The notes: a model not told the origin generated them from the sequence alone. DNA of 64,000 nucleotides from Siderastrea siderea (GCA_964030785.1 OZ034972.1:18885683-18949682); one strand, 5' to 3'. Counted from the stretch's first letter, positions 22,377 to 33,808 are shown. Numbers and translations are program-made.

Positions 22377-22914
22377 CTGAAAGGAAGAACGCACAACAGA
22401 ATTTCAATCGCTTTCACATAACGGAGTAGAGTGTTAATGCTATTAATCATTTTCTTAGTATGACTGACCTTTCGTCCGGTCGTAAATGATATAATAAAAA
22501 TATGAATTTGTTTCTGCTGGCTCTCGCTAATGTCGCGTCGTCTAAGTCTCAAAATTTTTCTCCCTCGTATTATTAACTATAAAAAACTCGTTCGGTAAAT
22601 GTTTCTATTCCTCGTAAGTTTCTGGAAGATACTCTTCTTCAAGAATTTTTTCGTTTTTAACTACAGCTCTAAAACTTTACAGATGAAACTTTTATACTTT
22701 TGTGTTTGCGATTTGAATTTCCGGGGGTGAGACGGCGCGAGCGAAATATGCAAACAGACCATTTCCACGTTAATGGTGCGTACTGAAAAAAACCTGACCG
22801 AGAAATAGCCAATCAGAGTATTCCGTTTAGCCTTGAGAATTGCTTGCCATATGATAATGAAATAGCTTTTATTTTGGGAACCAAAGTGGGTCTGTTATGA
22901 AAGATATTCTATAC

Positions 22915-23064
22915 CTGAGCACATAACACCGTTCCCAGAGTATCCCGTATGACACGTGCAGTGGAATGAGCCCTTGGTGTTGGTACAGTTAGCGTCGGCA
23001 TGACAGTTGTGGGCATAATCGCTGTGGTGAGGTGCTAGGTTTTTATCATCACATTCTGCAATAT
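22915..23064 (-). CDS. cbEGF exon U3-m2
   Basis: Encodes DIAECDDKNLAPHHSDYAH with SFHCTC and GYSGNGVMCSG. Donor GTATAG, acceptor AAAG. Confidence 0.92.
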
Positions 23065-23259
23065 CTTTAAAAAATGACAAAGCCAAGTGTTACGAAACAG
23101 GAAGGGAATTCAAAGTTTTGGTGATTTAATTTAGATCTCAAATATCATCGGTATAACTAAAGTAGACTAAAGTAAACTTCTACTGTAGTGACATCGTTTA
23201 GAGAAAATAGCGTAGCTGGCTATTCAGTCATGCAATCACGTGCTAACCGTACAACTTAC

Positions 23260-23382
23260 CAATACACGTGACTCCATCTCCAGAGTATCCCGTATGACAC
23301 GTACAATAGAATGATCCTTTGGTGTTCGTGCAGTTGGCATCAGCGTGACAGTTGTGAGCTCCAGTTGTGCATTCATCAATAT
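23260..23382 (-). CDS. cbEGF exon U3-m1 (short type)
   Basis: Encodes [18 protein letters not shown] and [13 protein letters not shown]. Donor GTAAGT. To its left in transcription order (higher coordinates) lies the largest intron of the array, 6.1 kb. Confidence 0.93.
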
Positions 23383-25190
23383 CTTGAGAAGGAAAAACAT
23401 AGGCATGCAGTGCATGCAAAACCGGTGACGTTTCCTCTTTTACCTTGTCACAAATGTGCACAACTTATGTGTTCGTATGCAAGTGAGCAGAAACTTGGCT
23501 GACAACAATACACTGCAACTCCGTCTTCCGAAGGCTCAAATCTCAGATTTTCTACCTTTCTGGGGAACACCTGACTTCATTATCGCTATTAGACCCCGGT
23601 GTTCTCGGATCCGGATGTATTCTCACGCTGAAAGCGTATTGCGTGAGTTTCTGCACGTGTCACCAAGATCCTGCACAAACTTGCACGAAAATACTTTGCA
23701 GGCGCAAACAGTTGTTCCTTTTATTACGGTATTTATCTGCCTATAAAATAATGCCAACGATTTAAGGAGTATGTTTTCTTGTCGCAAGTCAAGTCCGCAA
23801 TAATAATTTTCGTCTTTTTGCTTCTCGAATCGCGAGGCAAAGCGGGCCGATTTGCATAATAATTGTTTACATTTCTTAATTTCCCACAGTATAAAAGTTA
23901 TTTTTAGCTCACGTGTTTGTTTTGCGTCTCAACGTACAGCCGAATAACTTTCGTTTGCTTGCCTTCGAACAGCAGGAAAGTGTTCAAATTCAGCTCGCAC
24001 ATTCAGGCCCTTTTTGCTTCCCAGTCTCAGTTAACACTTTTCTCGCATTCGAATTGACTCTGCTTGGTAAACAAAATAAGCTCCTTCAAAAAACCACTGA
24101 TAACTCGGCTTGGAAATTGAAAAGGGAAAGGAAGACAAACCACATATGCATGGGAATTCTCTAACCAAGTTGAGTTCGTTGCCTTGTCTGCTTTTTTCGG
24201 AAATTGTATCACTCGGGCAAGTACACTAGCAAAAAAACCTGGCAAACCTCAGTCCACCAAAACATCACTTGGAAGCAAAACCCTAGTTGATCGAGATCGA
24301 ATCCAGAAACTTCACAGTCCGGGCGAGGTACTCCCATTCTTCTGTGTGCCACTCTTCTGTGTGGCACACCCCCATTCCAGAACCCATAGGGTACCGCCGG
24401 GCTTTACAGGCGGAGACAAACATCGCGCGCCCATCGTTGAAATTTTAGGCTCTTACATATTATGTAAAACCGGTTACGTCACTGAAGTGACGTCACCGTT
24501 TATAAATTGCTTACAGAACAAATGTGATTAAGACGTGTTCTCCGTTCTCCATTCATGAAAATCGTACATTTATCGTGAATAATGTTGCAATAAGATATGG
24601 TATGATAACTTTATTAATTGTTTGTCTCACGATATTGCCACTTTGAGGCGGATCGCGATGTTTCGGCTGCTTACTGCTGATCATGTTCATCAGGGGATGA
24701 TGTCGACTAGGCATGTGCCACTGTGCAGCACCACAACTGTTTGTGATTGGTACATTTCGATCCTCGCTGAGGTGGTTTGTGATTGGAGGATTTCGATCCC
24801 CATTGTTTTGATTAGACGCCGCTCCCTCTGCGGTCTTCTGTGGTACCGATCGGCTGTTGCGTTGTTTGACCCTGGGCATCCACGCTTCTGGAATTTTCAC
24901 GTACTCATTTAGCATTTACCTCAGCCGTTTCAGAGCATGCTTATGCGAACGGACACTATCTGCTTTGGGACAAGGTTACATTTACTGACCCACATTGGTA
25001 AACCTGTAGATTAAGTAAGACTTCATCCCAATAACATCAATTATTATACATTGTAGTCACTGTCTGTCTTTTCATTGGCTAAGAGCCTACAGTTAATTCT
25101 GGGAATCAGCGCAACCTACAGATTATTCACTAATCTGCTAGCAGGTTAGTGAAGAGCAATGTGGGAGGTATCTGAAAGCGAAGTAAATTC
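23383..25190 (-). other. Distal part of the 6.1-kb intron, repeat debris
   Basis: No exon is seen. The hammerhead-like core at 24655-24700 suggests a Penelope fragment. Open frames at 23456-23746 and 24553-24915 have no recognisable protein features. Confidence 0.5.
24655..24700 (-). ncRNA. Hammerhead-ribozyme-like core (Penelope relic)
   Basis: The minus strand reads CTGATGA (24687-24693), a spacer with CAGCAGTAAGCAGCC and then GAAAC (GAAA 24661-24664). The downstream ATCGCGATC is shared with the copy at 18296-18345, which supports a common element family. Cleavage-site geometry was not verified. Confidence 0.35.
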
Positions 25191-25391
25191 ATGGCTCGTC
25201 GATTCGCTTCTTCAACCGAGCAAGAAATTGAAAAATTGCTGAAACAAACAGACTCGGAAAACAAAAGAAGGCTGACAAAAATTGCGAAGGAACTGTTCCA
25301 CGAATACCTTAAGGAAAAAAGCGTTCAGAAGCCGGAAGACAAGAAGGACACAAATGTTGAAACTGTGTGCCGTTATTTTGTTTACCTGTAA
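25191..25391 (+). pseudogene. Crypton-like / DUF3504-type ORF fragment
   Basis: A 66-codon frame opens MARRFASSTEQEIEKLLKQT and continues LTKIAKELFHEYLKEK. This pattern resembles the N-terminus of tyrosine-recombinase-derived (KIAA1958/QRICH1-like) proteins that are abundant in cnidarian genomes. The frame then stops, and no recombinase domain follows. It is intronic and on the opposite strand from the host gene. Confidence 0.4.
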
Positions 25392-25863
25392 AACAATGTA
25401 TAACAAAACAATTATTAGATTCGGTTTTTGCGATATCCGGAATAATCAAGGTCTCGGTAACTGTTAGCAGCCGAAGCCGGAGGCTTCGAACAATGAACAT
25501 TCACTCACAATGAACATTCACTCACCATGAATAACATGACACAGGCCGTATCTATGGAGGACAGCACAAGTGGACACTACAAAACGCTATAAAATCTCAA
25601 ACATTACAACATTGGTATCAACAACTGGAAAAGAGTAGCCTGGGACCAAGTTCGGCCTGACCATTAGCCTGAAGCCAGAGGACGAACGTCATGGGGCATG
25701 TTGTCGTTTCAACCTGGCACACTTGGAAGTGCCGCACAATTTCACTTACATGTGCTCAACCATCACCAACAACCTATGTATTACTGCAAAAACTAAGAAA
25801 CGCATCGATAAAGTGCCTACCGCTATGCCAATACTGAACAAATAAGTGGGAGAAAATGGCATC

Positions 25864-25995
25864 TGTAGTGTCTTTGTATTGCGTTACGGTCATGCGCACT
25901 AGGCAGGTAGGGCGAGCTTTGTAAAAGCAAGGACTACGGAGTACGAGTTCGGAAATTAAGAAGTACAAGGAGCTCTTATCGTTGTCAAAGACTCC
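25864..25995 (+). repeat. 5' LTR of Gypsy-type element
   Basis: Direct counterpart of 28875-29006. A TGGTAACGAAG sequence follows at about 26001 and could be the primer binding site, but I cannot assign a tRNA. Confidence 0.7.
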
Positions 25996-26399
25996 ACAAC
26001 TGGTAACGAAGATGAGCAATCGAAGGTGGCTACAACTGCAACTCAATTTACAAGCATCTTAAAGCGACTAGTCGATGGGAATCAACGATTTTCTCAAAAC
26101 CACGTGCGATCATTGGCCGCCAGTTTGGACTTGGACTTGTTGGACAGAGTTCTTCTAGTTTCAGCGATAATATACACTCACAGAAGATTACACTGGGAGA
26201 TTACACCAAAACTTACACCAAATAGTAAACGTTTTATCACCATTTCCTGCATTTTCCGTACACGAAGACAACGCCTCAGTCGGCCTGCGTTAGAAAGAAA
26301 CGCTAAAGTTCTTCGAAATGAATAACGGACATTTTGGATAAGTGTGTAGATGTCGATCGAGCGCCACGAAAGTCCGTGCAGTAGGCGAAAGAGATGGCG

Positions 26400-26560
26400 A
26401 TGAGTCCACTGATGAGGAATACACTCCCGTACAGCCAATAACTGACGTGACCATTGGAGGTAAGACAGTGAAATGTCTAATCGACTGAGGAGCTTGATTG
26501 AATGTCATTGACACGTGTACCTTCCGAGCCCTTGCCAGTCGTTGGAATGTTTGAAGCCAA
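26400..26560 (+). pseudogene. Aspartic protease remnant of LTR element
   Basis: The frame reads VTIGGKTVKCLID, a stop, GA, a stop, LNVID, which matches the retropepsin active-site segment L-I-D-S-G-A-S-x-N-V-I-D with two stop codons at the serines. Confidence 0.6.
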
Positions 26561-26879
26561 CATCACGTCAAGAGTAACCAGTAAATGTAGTTTCGCCCTG
26601 TTCTGTGTAGTGAATGGGACAGATGGGAATTTGATAGGCAACAAGACGGCAACTGATCTCGGACTGCTGCATATCGTTAATAGTGTATAGGAATCCAAGG
26701 TTAATAGCATTATGGAAGAATACAAAGATTGCCGGGCTGGGAAAGATATAACTGCGAAACTCCACTTCGATAGCAGTGTGAGACCTGAGTTGCCCAGAAA
26801 TACTGCAGATTAGCATGCCACGTTCGTTATAGTTCAAACTGAGCTCAAGAATCTACAGAAACTTGACATCACAGAAAGT

Positions 26880-27531
26880 GCCGAAGGTCCAACCTCTTGG
26901 GTGTCTCCAATAGTGGTAGCACCAAAGAAGACAGGAATACGCATATGCGTCGACATGAGAGCAGCCAATCAGGATAAAGAACGTGAACGACACCCAGTAC
27001 CTACTGTACAGGACCTCGTCGATCTGAATGGTACTGTCTTCAGAAAAATAGCATTGAACCAAGGCTACCACCGGCTTGAGCTACAAGAGGTCTTCCGAAG
27101 CATGACTACCTTTGCCTATTTCGACATTAACGGCTCAGTTGTAAAATTAATTCGGTAGCGGAAATCTTTCAGAATTCTATAGAAGAAGCACTAAAGGAAT
27201 CAAAGGTACAAGAAACACATCTGACGATGTGATAGCATTCGGCAAGCAGCAAGCTGTTCTTGATGATGCTTTAGGAGCTGTTTTACAGAGGATGGAAGAG
27301 AACAATTTAACTGCAAATCCTGCCAAGTGTTTGTTCAACCAATCGTCCATTGATTTCTTTGGCCACCACTTCTCTGCAGATGGAATCAAGACAGAAGACA
27401 AAAAGATTTCATTCCTTGTCGACGCCAGTCCCCCCAGGAATGTTACCAAAGCGCGCAGTTTTCTTGGTCTAGCTCAGTACCTTGCTCGTTTCATCAAGGA
27501 CTTTGCATCAATTTCTGCCCCAATCCGTTAA
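26880..27531 (+). pseudogene. Gypsy reverse transcriptase remnant
   Basis: SPIVVAPKKTGIRICVDMR at the start is the Gypsy RT fingers motif, followed by RHPVPTVQDLVDLNG. Sequence after about 27160 jumps to the later part (LTANPAKCLFNQSSIDFFGH and ARSFLGLAQYLARFIKDFA). The segment expected to hold the catalytic YxDD motif is deleted at the junction, so it is inactive. Confidence 0.8.
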
Positions 27532-27589
27532 CTTTCACACCAAAATGCCAAATGGGTGTGAGGACCAGAACAGCAATGGCACTTGATTG

Positions 27590-27800
27590 TCTCCAGGATC
27601 GCTGGCAACTACAAAAGTCATGAAGTACTTCGACCTTTCACTTGAAACAGAGCTGATCATTGATGCACGCCCTATTGGATTGATAGCAATCCTTACACAA
27701 GTACATGTAACAGCAAATGAAGAAATAAACATCATAGCCTTTGCAAGTCGCTTACTCACTTATAGTGAAAGCGCTACTGTCAAACTGAAAGGGAAGTTCT
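27590..27800 (+). pseudogene. RNase H remnant of LTR element
   Basis: The reading DARPIGLIAILTQV and IAFASRLLTYSE matches the retroelement RNase H segment (DAS…GLGAVLxQ, …YASRxLTxxE). Stops interrupt both flanks. Confidence 0.65.
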
Positions 27801-28063
27801 TGCAGTCGTCTGGGGAATTGAACACCTGTGCCTTTACGGATCATCCTTCCGAGTCACCACGGACCACAAACCATTGGATACGATGTTTAACAATCCCAAC
27901 TGCAAGGCAACTGCGAGACTTGAGAGGCTGCAACCCAAGGGTGGCATGAACTGGGAAAAGACGTCAGCCAGTACCAGCAGGTCAAACAGGAGCTGTCAGC
28001 ATCAAATGGCGTAACCCCTCATGGAGGAACCCACATAACAGTTTCTGAGAGACTACGACACGG

Positions 28064-28752
28064 GTGATTATGATGGCCCATGGTCGACACCATGACATCG
28101 TCAAGACCAAGCGTTTTCAGCGAGATTCAGTCTGGTTTCCAGGGAAAGACAAAATAGGGGAAGAAATGGTGAAAGAGTGCCTGCAATGTCAAGCTGCAAA
28201 CCATAACCATAATCCAAAGCCAGCATCTGAGCCTCTACAAATTCTCCTCTACCACAAGGCCCATGACAAGAACTATCCATGGACTACTGCGGTCCCTTCT
28301 GAAATGGAGACTACTTGCTGGTCGTTCGTGATTAATGATTTTGTCAGGAATCCAGAAGTTGATGCCAAAAGAAAGGAAGAGATGAAAGAGTCTGCGCAAG
28401 GTGCAGCCATGCTGAGAGTACAGACTTAAAAGTTAGTGACAAAGTATTGATCATACAGCCAAAGCAGAACAAGATGTCCACACCATTCAAACTTGAACCA
28501 TGGGAGATATCAGGTAAGAAAGGAAGCATGATTACAGCCCAAAATACAGAACACACTGTCACCAGAAATGCGTCATTCTTCACGAAACTACCTTCCAGCG
28601 CACCAGTACAACTTATTCCAAGTGACGAGGAAGATCAGCTTACGCCCCACACTGAAGGGACGGAAGTAGTTGAATCAGTTGTAAAACTTCATGAAGGGTA
28701 TGAAGCAGTTGACGGTGAAAAGGAATCGCCACCTGACAAGAAGGGCACCTGA
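28064..28752 (+). pseudogene. Integrase remnant of LTR element
   Basis: GRHHDIVKTKRFQRDSVWFP followed by CLQCQAANHNHNPKP is the HHCC zinc-finger region of a Gypsy integrase. A later frame (28447-28752) holds a C-terminal segment beginning IIQPKQNKMSTPFKLEPWEI. The catalytic core between them is lost. Confidence 0.7.
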
Positions 28753-28874
28753 AGATTTGAAGGACTAGGTGACTTTGAACAAACTTTGGACTAACAGTTT
28801 TAGAAAGCAATATTTCCCTTTTCAAGGGTGTGTGTTTTTGACTGATACTTTGCCCGTCTCAAGGGAGGGAGAGA

Positions 28875-29006
28875 TGTAGTGTCTTTGTATTGCGTTACGG
28901 TCATGCACACTAGGCAAGTACAGAAAGTTTTGTGAGAGCAAGGATTACGAAGTAGAAGTTTGGAAATAAAGAAGTAAAAGAAGCTCTTACTGTTATCGAG
29001 GACTCT
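28875..29006 (+). repeat. 3' LTR of Gypsy-type element
   Basis: Matches the left LTR along its whole length with scattered substitutions and lies directly after the polypurine tract at 28859-28874. Confidence 0.75.
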
Positions 29007-29528
29007 ATCTCACCCTAACACGAAATGCTAATGTGCTAGGTATTCCAAGTAACCTTGAGTCCTCAGTTCTCTGCCTTATGGCAGTGAGAACTGGACAGTA
29101 TATGCAAGAGAATAACGAGACCTCGATCCTTTCTATCTTCCCTGTTTCCGGCGCAAAATTTTTTATAAGGTGGAAGGACTAAATTTTCAACAAAGATGTC
29201 CTCGAGGAACGGAGATCCCAAGCGTGGTTATGTGAACCGAGTGGAGCATGCACCAGATCCTCCGATCGCCTTTCTCTTCCGTACGACGGCGTTTTGAAAT
29301 CTTAAGCACCGAAGAGGCGAGAAGAAGAGTGGTTGTCATGAAAGGAGAAAGCAGCGTAAGGAGATCGAGAACCAACTATGAACAGCCGAACCAACCATTT
29401 TACCGATACTACCATAAAGTTTTCACCTTAGGCGACCAAGAGTCGAGTAATCCTAAGGCAGTTGCACCATGCTATTTTAAAATCTTTAATTTCTAATAAT
29501 AAAAATAGGCTTATACTCTGTAGCTTAC

Positions 29529-29678
29529 CGTCACAATCTCTTCCATTTCCAGAGTATCCCTTCAGACATGTGCAGTAGTAAGATCCCTTGGTGTTTGTAC
29601 AATTAGCGTCAAGGTGACAAACGTGAGCGAAGTGTTGGTACTGAGAGGATAATTCAGATGGGCTACATTCGTTGATGT
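29529..29678 (-). CDS. cbEGF exon U2-m7
   Basis: Encodes DINECSPSELSSQYQHFAH with VCHLDANC and [12 protein letters not shown]. The GRDCDG tail is shared only with U0-m7. Donor GTAAGC. Confidence 0.92.
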
Positions 29679-30009
29679 CTAAGCGTAGAAAGGAAAAAAA
29701 CGAAATACAGTATTTTCACTTGTCATGAGTAACTGAGTAGTTAATAAGCGAGGTTAATGGCTACTTCACCCGAAGGCGTTTTTGTCACGACAACGGCCGT
29801 GTAATAGAAGTTTATTTCGTTTATCATGAGTACCTAACAAATTTTTTACAAAGAATAGCGGGTGAAATGACTCATAAATCTTTGTTGCTGAGACTTTCCC
29901 CTTCTTCTCCAATTTCTTTCTCTAGCTTATTCCATTTGCCGAAACTTGTGCCCAGACTGATCAGCCTATAAGAGGACGCTGATGTTATTGAACAACAACA
30001 CGCAATTAC

Positions 30010-30159
30010 CAATACATGTGACTCCATCCCCAAAGTAACCCGTCTGACACGTGCAGTAGAACGATCCTTTGGTGTTTGAACAGTTCGCATCGTTATGACA
30101 GTTGTGAGCAAGATGAATGTGTTCACTGGATATTTGGTCAGGTAAACACTCGTCCACAT
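30010..30159 (-). CDS. cbEGF exon U2-m6
   Basis: Encodes [19 protein letters not shown] with CHNDANC and [14 protein letters not shown]. Donor GTAATT; the acceptor is preceded by a long pyrimidine run. Confidence 0.93.
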
Positions 30160-31551
30160 CTGAAGTAAAAAAAAAAAAGACTGTAAACACTATTCATTCG
30201 ACAAAAACTAATGTTAAGTAACGTTCGTTAATTAATGTTCTATGGCTTATATCCATGATCAACACCCTTTTCGCCACGAGCTTGGTGCCATTGTTGTATG
30301 CTAAGCAAATATTTCATGCTTCGTGGCCATAACATGTTTACTTTTTGAGTCGCAATGTAGAATGCAATTTACCAGTTATTGAGATCAATAGAAGGGCACT
30401 CGCTCGACTTCTCACTCAACTGTAGGCTTTCCATTGTTAAAGGGTCTATTTCAGGTATACCTTATAACGAAGTAGGATCTACGACTTAGAGTCACATTTA
30501 AGTTTCCCAAGAAATATACCTAGAAGAGCTATCTCGAAGTTTTCGCTATCCACAGTAGGCAATTTTTTTTCCGTTTCGAAAGCACCTTCTCTCCGAAACT
30601 GGAAGTGATAATATTTATGAAGGCTAGTGGATCAACAATAAGATGAGTTGAGTTTCTGTAAATTCCAGGTTAGTTATTTTTAAATTCTTTTCTGTATTTA
30701 CTGCTGCGATGTACGATGAGTAGCAATACTTTCAACTTTTCAACTTTTATTTTTTAGCAGATCAAAAGGCAAGTGCCAAGTAACTTCCACGGCGTTGACA
30801 AGTGGTAGCTAGGGGGGTAGCTAGGGGGGTAGCTAGGGGGGGTAGCTAGGGGGTAGCTAGGGGGTAGCTTGGGGGTAGCTTGGGTGCATCCACTGGTTGC
30901 AAAACCATTATTTAATGCTGTAAGCTTAAAGCGTAACGCATGTGTTGCGTGCCCAAGGTTTTACCGGAGCGTTGTTTGGATTACGTTTACAGCAACCAAA
31001 TGGGAAATCAAGGAATGATGATAATGACCATCACAGTTAAAGATATCAACTTAAGCAGTTGGTAAAAGCCTGAAAAAATTCAGGCTTTAAAATTCGGGCT
31101 CGAACGTTGAAACCTGAATTTGTCCAGGTTTGTTCTTTTATCAATTCAATTACTTTTATAAAGTTGATATCTTTAACTGCGAGGGTCATCATCATCTCTT
31201 ATTTTCATCCGCAGTTCACATATATAATTATTTCAAATGGGAATTCATTGCGTACAAACATTCTTTAAGACAAAGTACTTAAGTCATAAGCTATAAGAAA
31301 ACGGAAAATTATAAGGCTTTGTTTGCTAAAAAATGTAGGATGCGAGTAGTTAAGTTTTATGTCAAATTTTCAGTTACAAGTTGGCTTATGAGAGCCTTTG
31401 ATTATTCCGTCTCGTGGTCTGAAAGCTCAGAAATGTTGCATCGTTGGTCAGAGATATTTGGTTTTGAATTGTATCAGTATAGGTTTATTTTAGGTTGCAT
31501 ATTTTTAGAACTCTGAACAATTTTCGAAGCCAAATATAAGGACTCACATAC
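30160..31551 (-). other. Intron U2-m5 to U2-m6 with G-rich minisatellite and hairpin
   Basis: The 1.4-kb intron has the TAGCTAGGGGG minisatellite at 30804-30884 and an inverted repeat: TTAAAGATATCAACTT near 31037 and AAGTTGATATCTTTAA near 31160, with ATGATAATGACC and GGGTCATCATC extending the arms. No exon is visible. Confidence 0.65.
30804..30884. repeat. G-rich minisatellite, unit GTAGCTAGGGGG
   Basis: About seven units of 11 to 13 bases with runs of four to six G on the plus strand. In the host transcript these become C-runs; the template strand could form G-quadruplexes. Confidence 0.85.
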
Positions 31552-31701
31552 CAACACACATGACTCCATCTCCAGAGTATCCCGTATGACACGTGCAGTG
31601 GAACGATCCTTTAGTGTTGGAACAGTTGGCATCAGCGTGACAGTTGTGAGCAAGATGAAGATATTCATCTGATATCTGATCAGGAGAACACTCGTTCACA
31701 T
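31552..31701 (-). CDS. cbEGF exon U2-m5
   Basis: Encodes [19 protein letters not shown] with SFHCTC and [13 protein letters not shown]. The SPDQIS start matches U1-m6 and U3-m6. Donor GTATGT. Confidence 0.93.
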
Positions 31702-31884
31702 CTGAAGGTACGAAAAGGTACAGACAGTCGAAACTGAATGATTTCAAATTTTATCGGCCACAATTACACAGGGTGAGCCATATCAGAATACATGTAGGCG
31801 AATTGATGCAACCCAAGGTCCCCGAGGGTAGTCGGGCTTGACATCTGTATGCACACATTTTTTCCTTACAGTGTCATATACCTA

Positions 31885-32115
31885 GATAACACTAAAAATA
31901 CCATATGCAATAGAACCTCGCCTTACAGTCACCCCATTAACATGGCAACCTTGTTATGGCCACTCTATTGTCGCCCGAACAAAGTTCCGTGCAGTCATTT
32001 AGTTTCTTTTGGAAAAATCCGTTTGATCAGGTCGCCCGATAATAGGCCAGTTTATTATGGCCAGCTAGTAGCCGGATCCCATTGTCCTAAAATACAAAAA
32101 TTCTTGGCCGACCTC
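31885..32115. repeat. Possible pogo/Tigger-type MITE fragment
   Basis: The phrases AATAGAACCTCGCCTTACAG, CATGGCAACCTTGTTATGGC and GGCCAGTTTATTATGGCCAG resemble internal repeats of pogo-type MITEs. Only one end is recognisable, so this is tentative. Confidence 0.35.
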
Positions 32116-32132
32116 GATTAGATTTAACTGAC

Positions 32133-32255
32133 CTGCGCACAAGACTCCATCCCCAGAGTAACCATGGTGACATGTGCAGTAGAACGATCCTTTAGTGTTG
32201 GTACAGTTGGCGTCAATATGACAGTCGTCTCTTTCTGAGGCACATTCCTCGATGT
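32133..32255 (-). CDS. cbEGF exon U2-m4 (short type)
   Basis: Encodes DIEECASERDDCHIDANC and HHGYSGDGVLCAG. The ERDDC spacing segment is particular to this copy. Donor GTCAGT is a weaker consensus. Confidence 0.91.
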
Positions 32256-32825
32256 CTAGGATACAATTGCATAAACACCTGGTTGGTATTGTTTTATTCG
32301 AACACCTAGGAATGACAACTGCTGCATGTATTTTAAACCTGGCCCCAGTTGCTGCAACTGATTAATTGGTAATCCAAACTTAAGAATTAAGCAACCTTTT
32401 TTATCTGAATTGGAGATAAAATAATGTTGACATTAATCCTAGATTACGTTAATCCCACTTGAGCAAGTGCGACTGTCTATATATATATAAAATTTTTTTT
32501 CAAAAGCCAGCAAAGTACCCAACTAACTACAATCGATATCCTTAAAATTTCACTGACTTCCTTAATTTACACTGGAAGCAGCGATTTCTCGGGTTACAGG
32601 ACGTTTGCACAACATCTTGTTACCCGAAAGCTTGTTATCCGAATCTTATTCGTTTTACCAGCAAAATTTCAAGGGTTTACTATTTAGTGTACAAGCTCGC
32701 AAAGTGTAAGGTAAGGGTTTCAAAGACAGAGCAATCAAAACTTCTTTACTGAATTTATGCACCTTTTTCAATGGTACTGTGAGAAAGTTTTCGATCCCCC
32801 AAATCATGCATTCAACGATGAAAAT

Positions 32826-32835
32826 GGATCAGGAG
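32826..32835 (-). promoter_or_regulatory. Conserved intronic GGATCAGGAG motif (U2)
   Basis: The decamer is about 445 bases from the m3 donor, but a 351-bp element lies between them; without it the distance would be about 95 bases, like the other units. Confidence 0.45.
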
Positions 32836-32925
32836 TTTCCATGCCTTAATTTCACTGGGGTTAAATAACGGCTGGAAATTATAAAAGAATGTCTTGAGTT
32901 CCTTACCGTCACCATGATCACCAAT

Positions 32926-33276
32926 CCCGGGGTAGTACTCTTAACAAAAGTAAATTTTAATGGGAATGTGCCGCCAGGAAGAACGCTTAGGATTTTAAAG
33001 TTGCTCTTTTAGCGTTCTATATAGAATATCGGGCGAAGCCTCTTTAGTTCTATTTTGATAAGTAAGAACGTTGATTTTTTTCTCCTATCAATTTCATTGA
33101 AACTGAATGTAGCAGACTGGCGAGTTACGAAAGAAGTGCAAGGAGTGGTACATGCAACGTAAGAATTAGAACCAAAAAGTGTGACCAGAAACTTAAGATA
33201 GAGATTGCGGGGAAAAAACTTGAGGCTGTTTCGAGAACTACGCGGCACAGTTCTACTCAGGCGAGTACCCCCCGGG
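32926..33276. mobile_element. MITE ending seven bases from the U2-m3 donor
   Basis: The ends are CCCGGGGTAGTACTC and GCGAGTACCCCCCGGG, which are imperfect inverted repeats. The right end abuts CACCTAC, the reverse of the exon's donor GTAGGTG. The left flank TCACCAAT could be a diverged copy of the target. Similar GTACTC/CCCGGG termini bound the element at 39197-39756. Confidence 0.65.
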
Positions 33277-33283
33277 CACCTAC

Positions 33284-33433
33284 CTGCGCAATCCACGCCA
33301 TTACCAGAATAACCACTTAAACACGTGCAGCAGAATGATCCTTTAGTGTTGGTGCAGTTGGCATCAGCGTGACAGTTGTGAGCAAGATGAAGATATTCAT
33401 CTGATATCTGATCAGGGAGACACTCGTTCACAT
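33284..33433 (-). CDS. cbEGF exon U2-m3
   Basis: Encodes [19 protein letters not shown] with SFCCTC, adding a seventh cysteine next to the fifth, and [13 protein letters not shown]. An odd cysteine could disturb or link domains. The donor GTAGGTG is intact at the edge of the MITE. Confidence 0.9.
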
Positions 33434-33554
33434 CTGAAAGGAGTAGTTCAAGGTGACGATTTTACTTTAAGGTAATTAAAATATGTAAAGTTCTTTAAAG
33501 CAATTTCTAGAAGACAACCTATCTTTATACAAATCACACCATCTTATGATAATA

Positions 33555-33561
33555 ATCATAA

Positions 33562-33617
<56 letters not shown>

Positions 33618-33618
33618 T
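33555..33618. repeat. (ATT)n microsatellite
   Basis: About twenty ATT units in the short intron between U2-m2 and U2-m3. Confidence 0.95.
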
Positions 33619-33658
33619 ATTACTAAAGAAGTCATATTATAGTTGCATTAAGAAATAC

Positions 33659-33808
33659 CTGCACAACTAATTCCATTCCCAGAGTATCCCGTATGACACG
33701 TGCAGTAGAACGATCCTCTGGTGTTCGTACAGTTGGCGTCGTCATGGCAATTGTGGGCATAATTGCTGTGATGATGTGCTAAGTTTCCGTCATCACACTC
33801 TGTGATGT
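33659..33808 (-). CDS. cbEGF exon U2-m2
   Basis: Encodes DITECDDGNLAHHHSNYAH with NTRGSFYC and GYSGNGISCAG. Donor GTATTT, acceptor AAAG. Confidence 0.92.

Larger units (their letters stand above)
25864..29006 (+). mobile_element. Degraded Gypsy-type LTR retrotransposon, antisense in intron
   Basis: Two direct repeats of about 132 bp bound the element, each starting TGTAGTGTCTTTGTATTGCG (25864 and 28875). A polypurine tract AAGGGAGGGAGAGA precedes the right one, as expected for a 3' LTR. Between them, in plus orientation, come remnants of protease, reverse transcriptase, RNase H and integrase, in Gypsy order. The element is 3.1 kb, short for the family, with stops, frameshifts and a deletion inside the RT. 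The LTRs differ at roughly one in five or six positions, so it is old. I found no clear target duplication. Confidence 0.85.

Noticed and set aside
24553..24915. Minus-strand 120-codon open frame
   Set aside because: It overlaps the Penelope-type hammerhead-like region and has no recognisable protein motif.
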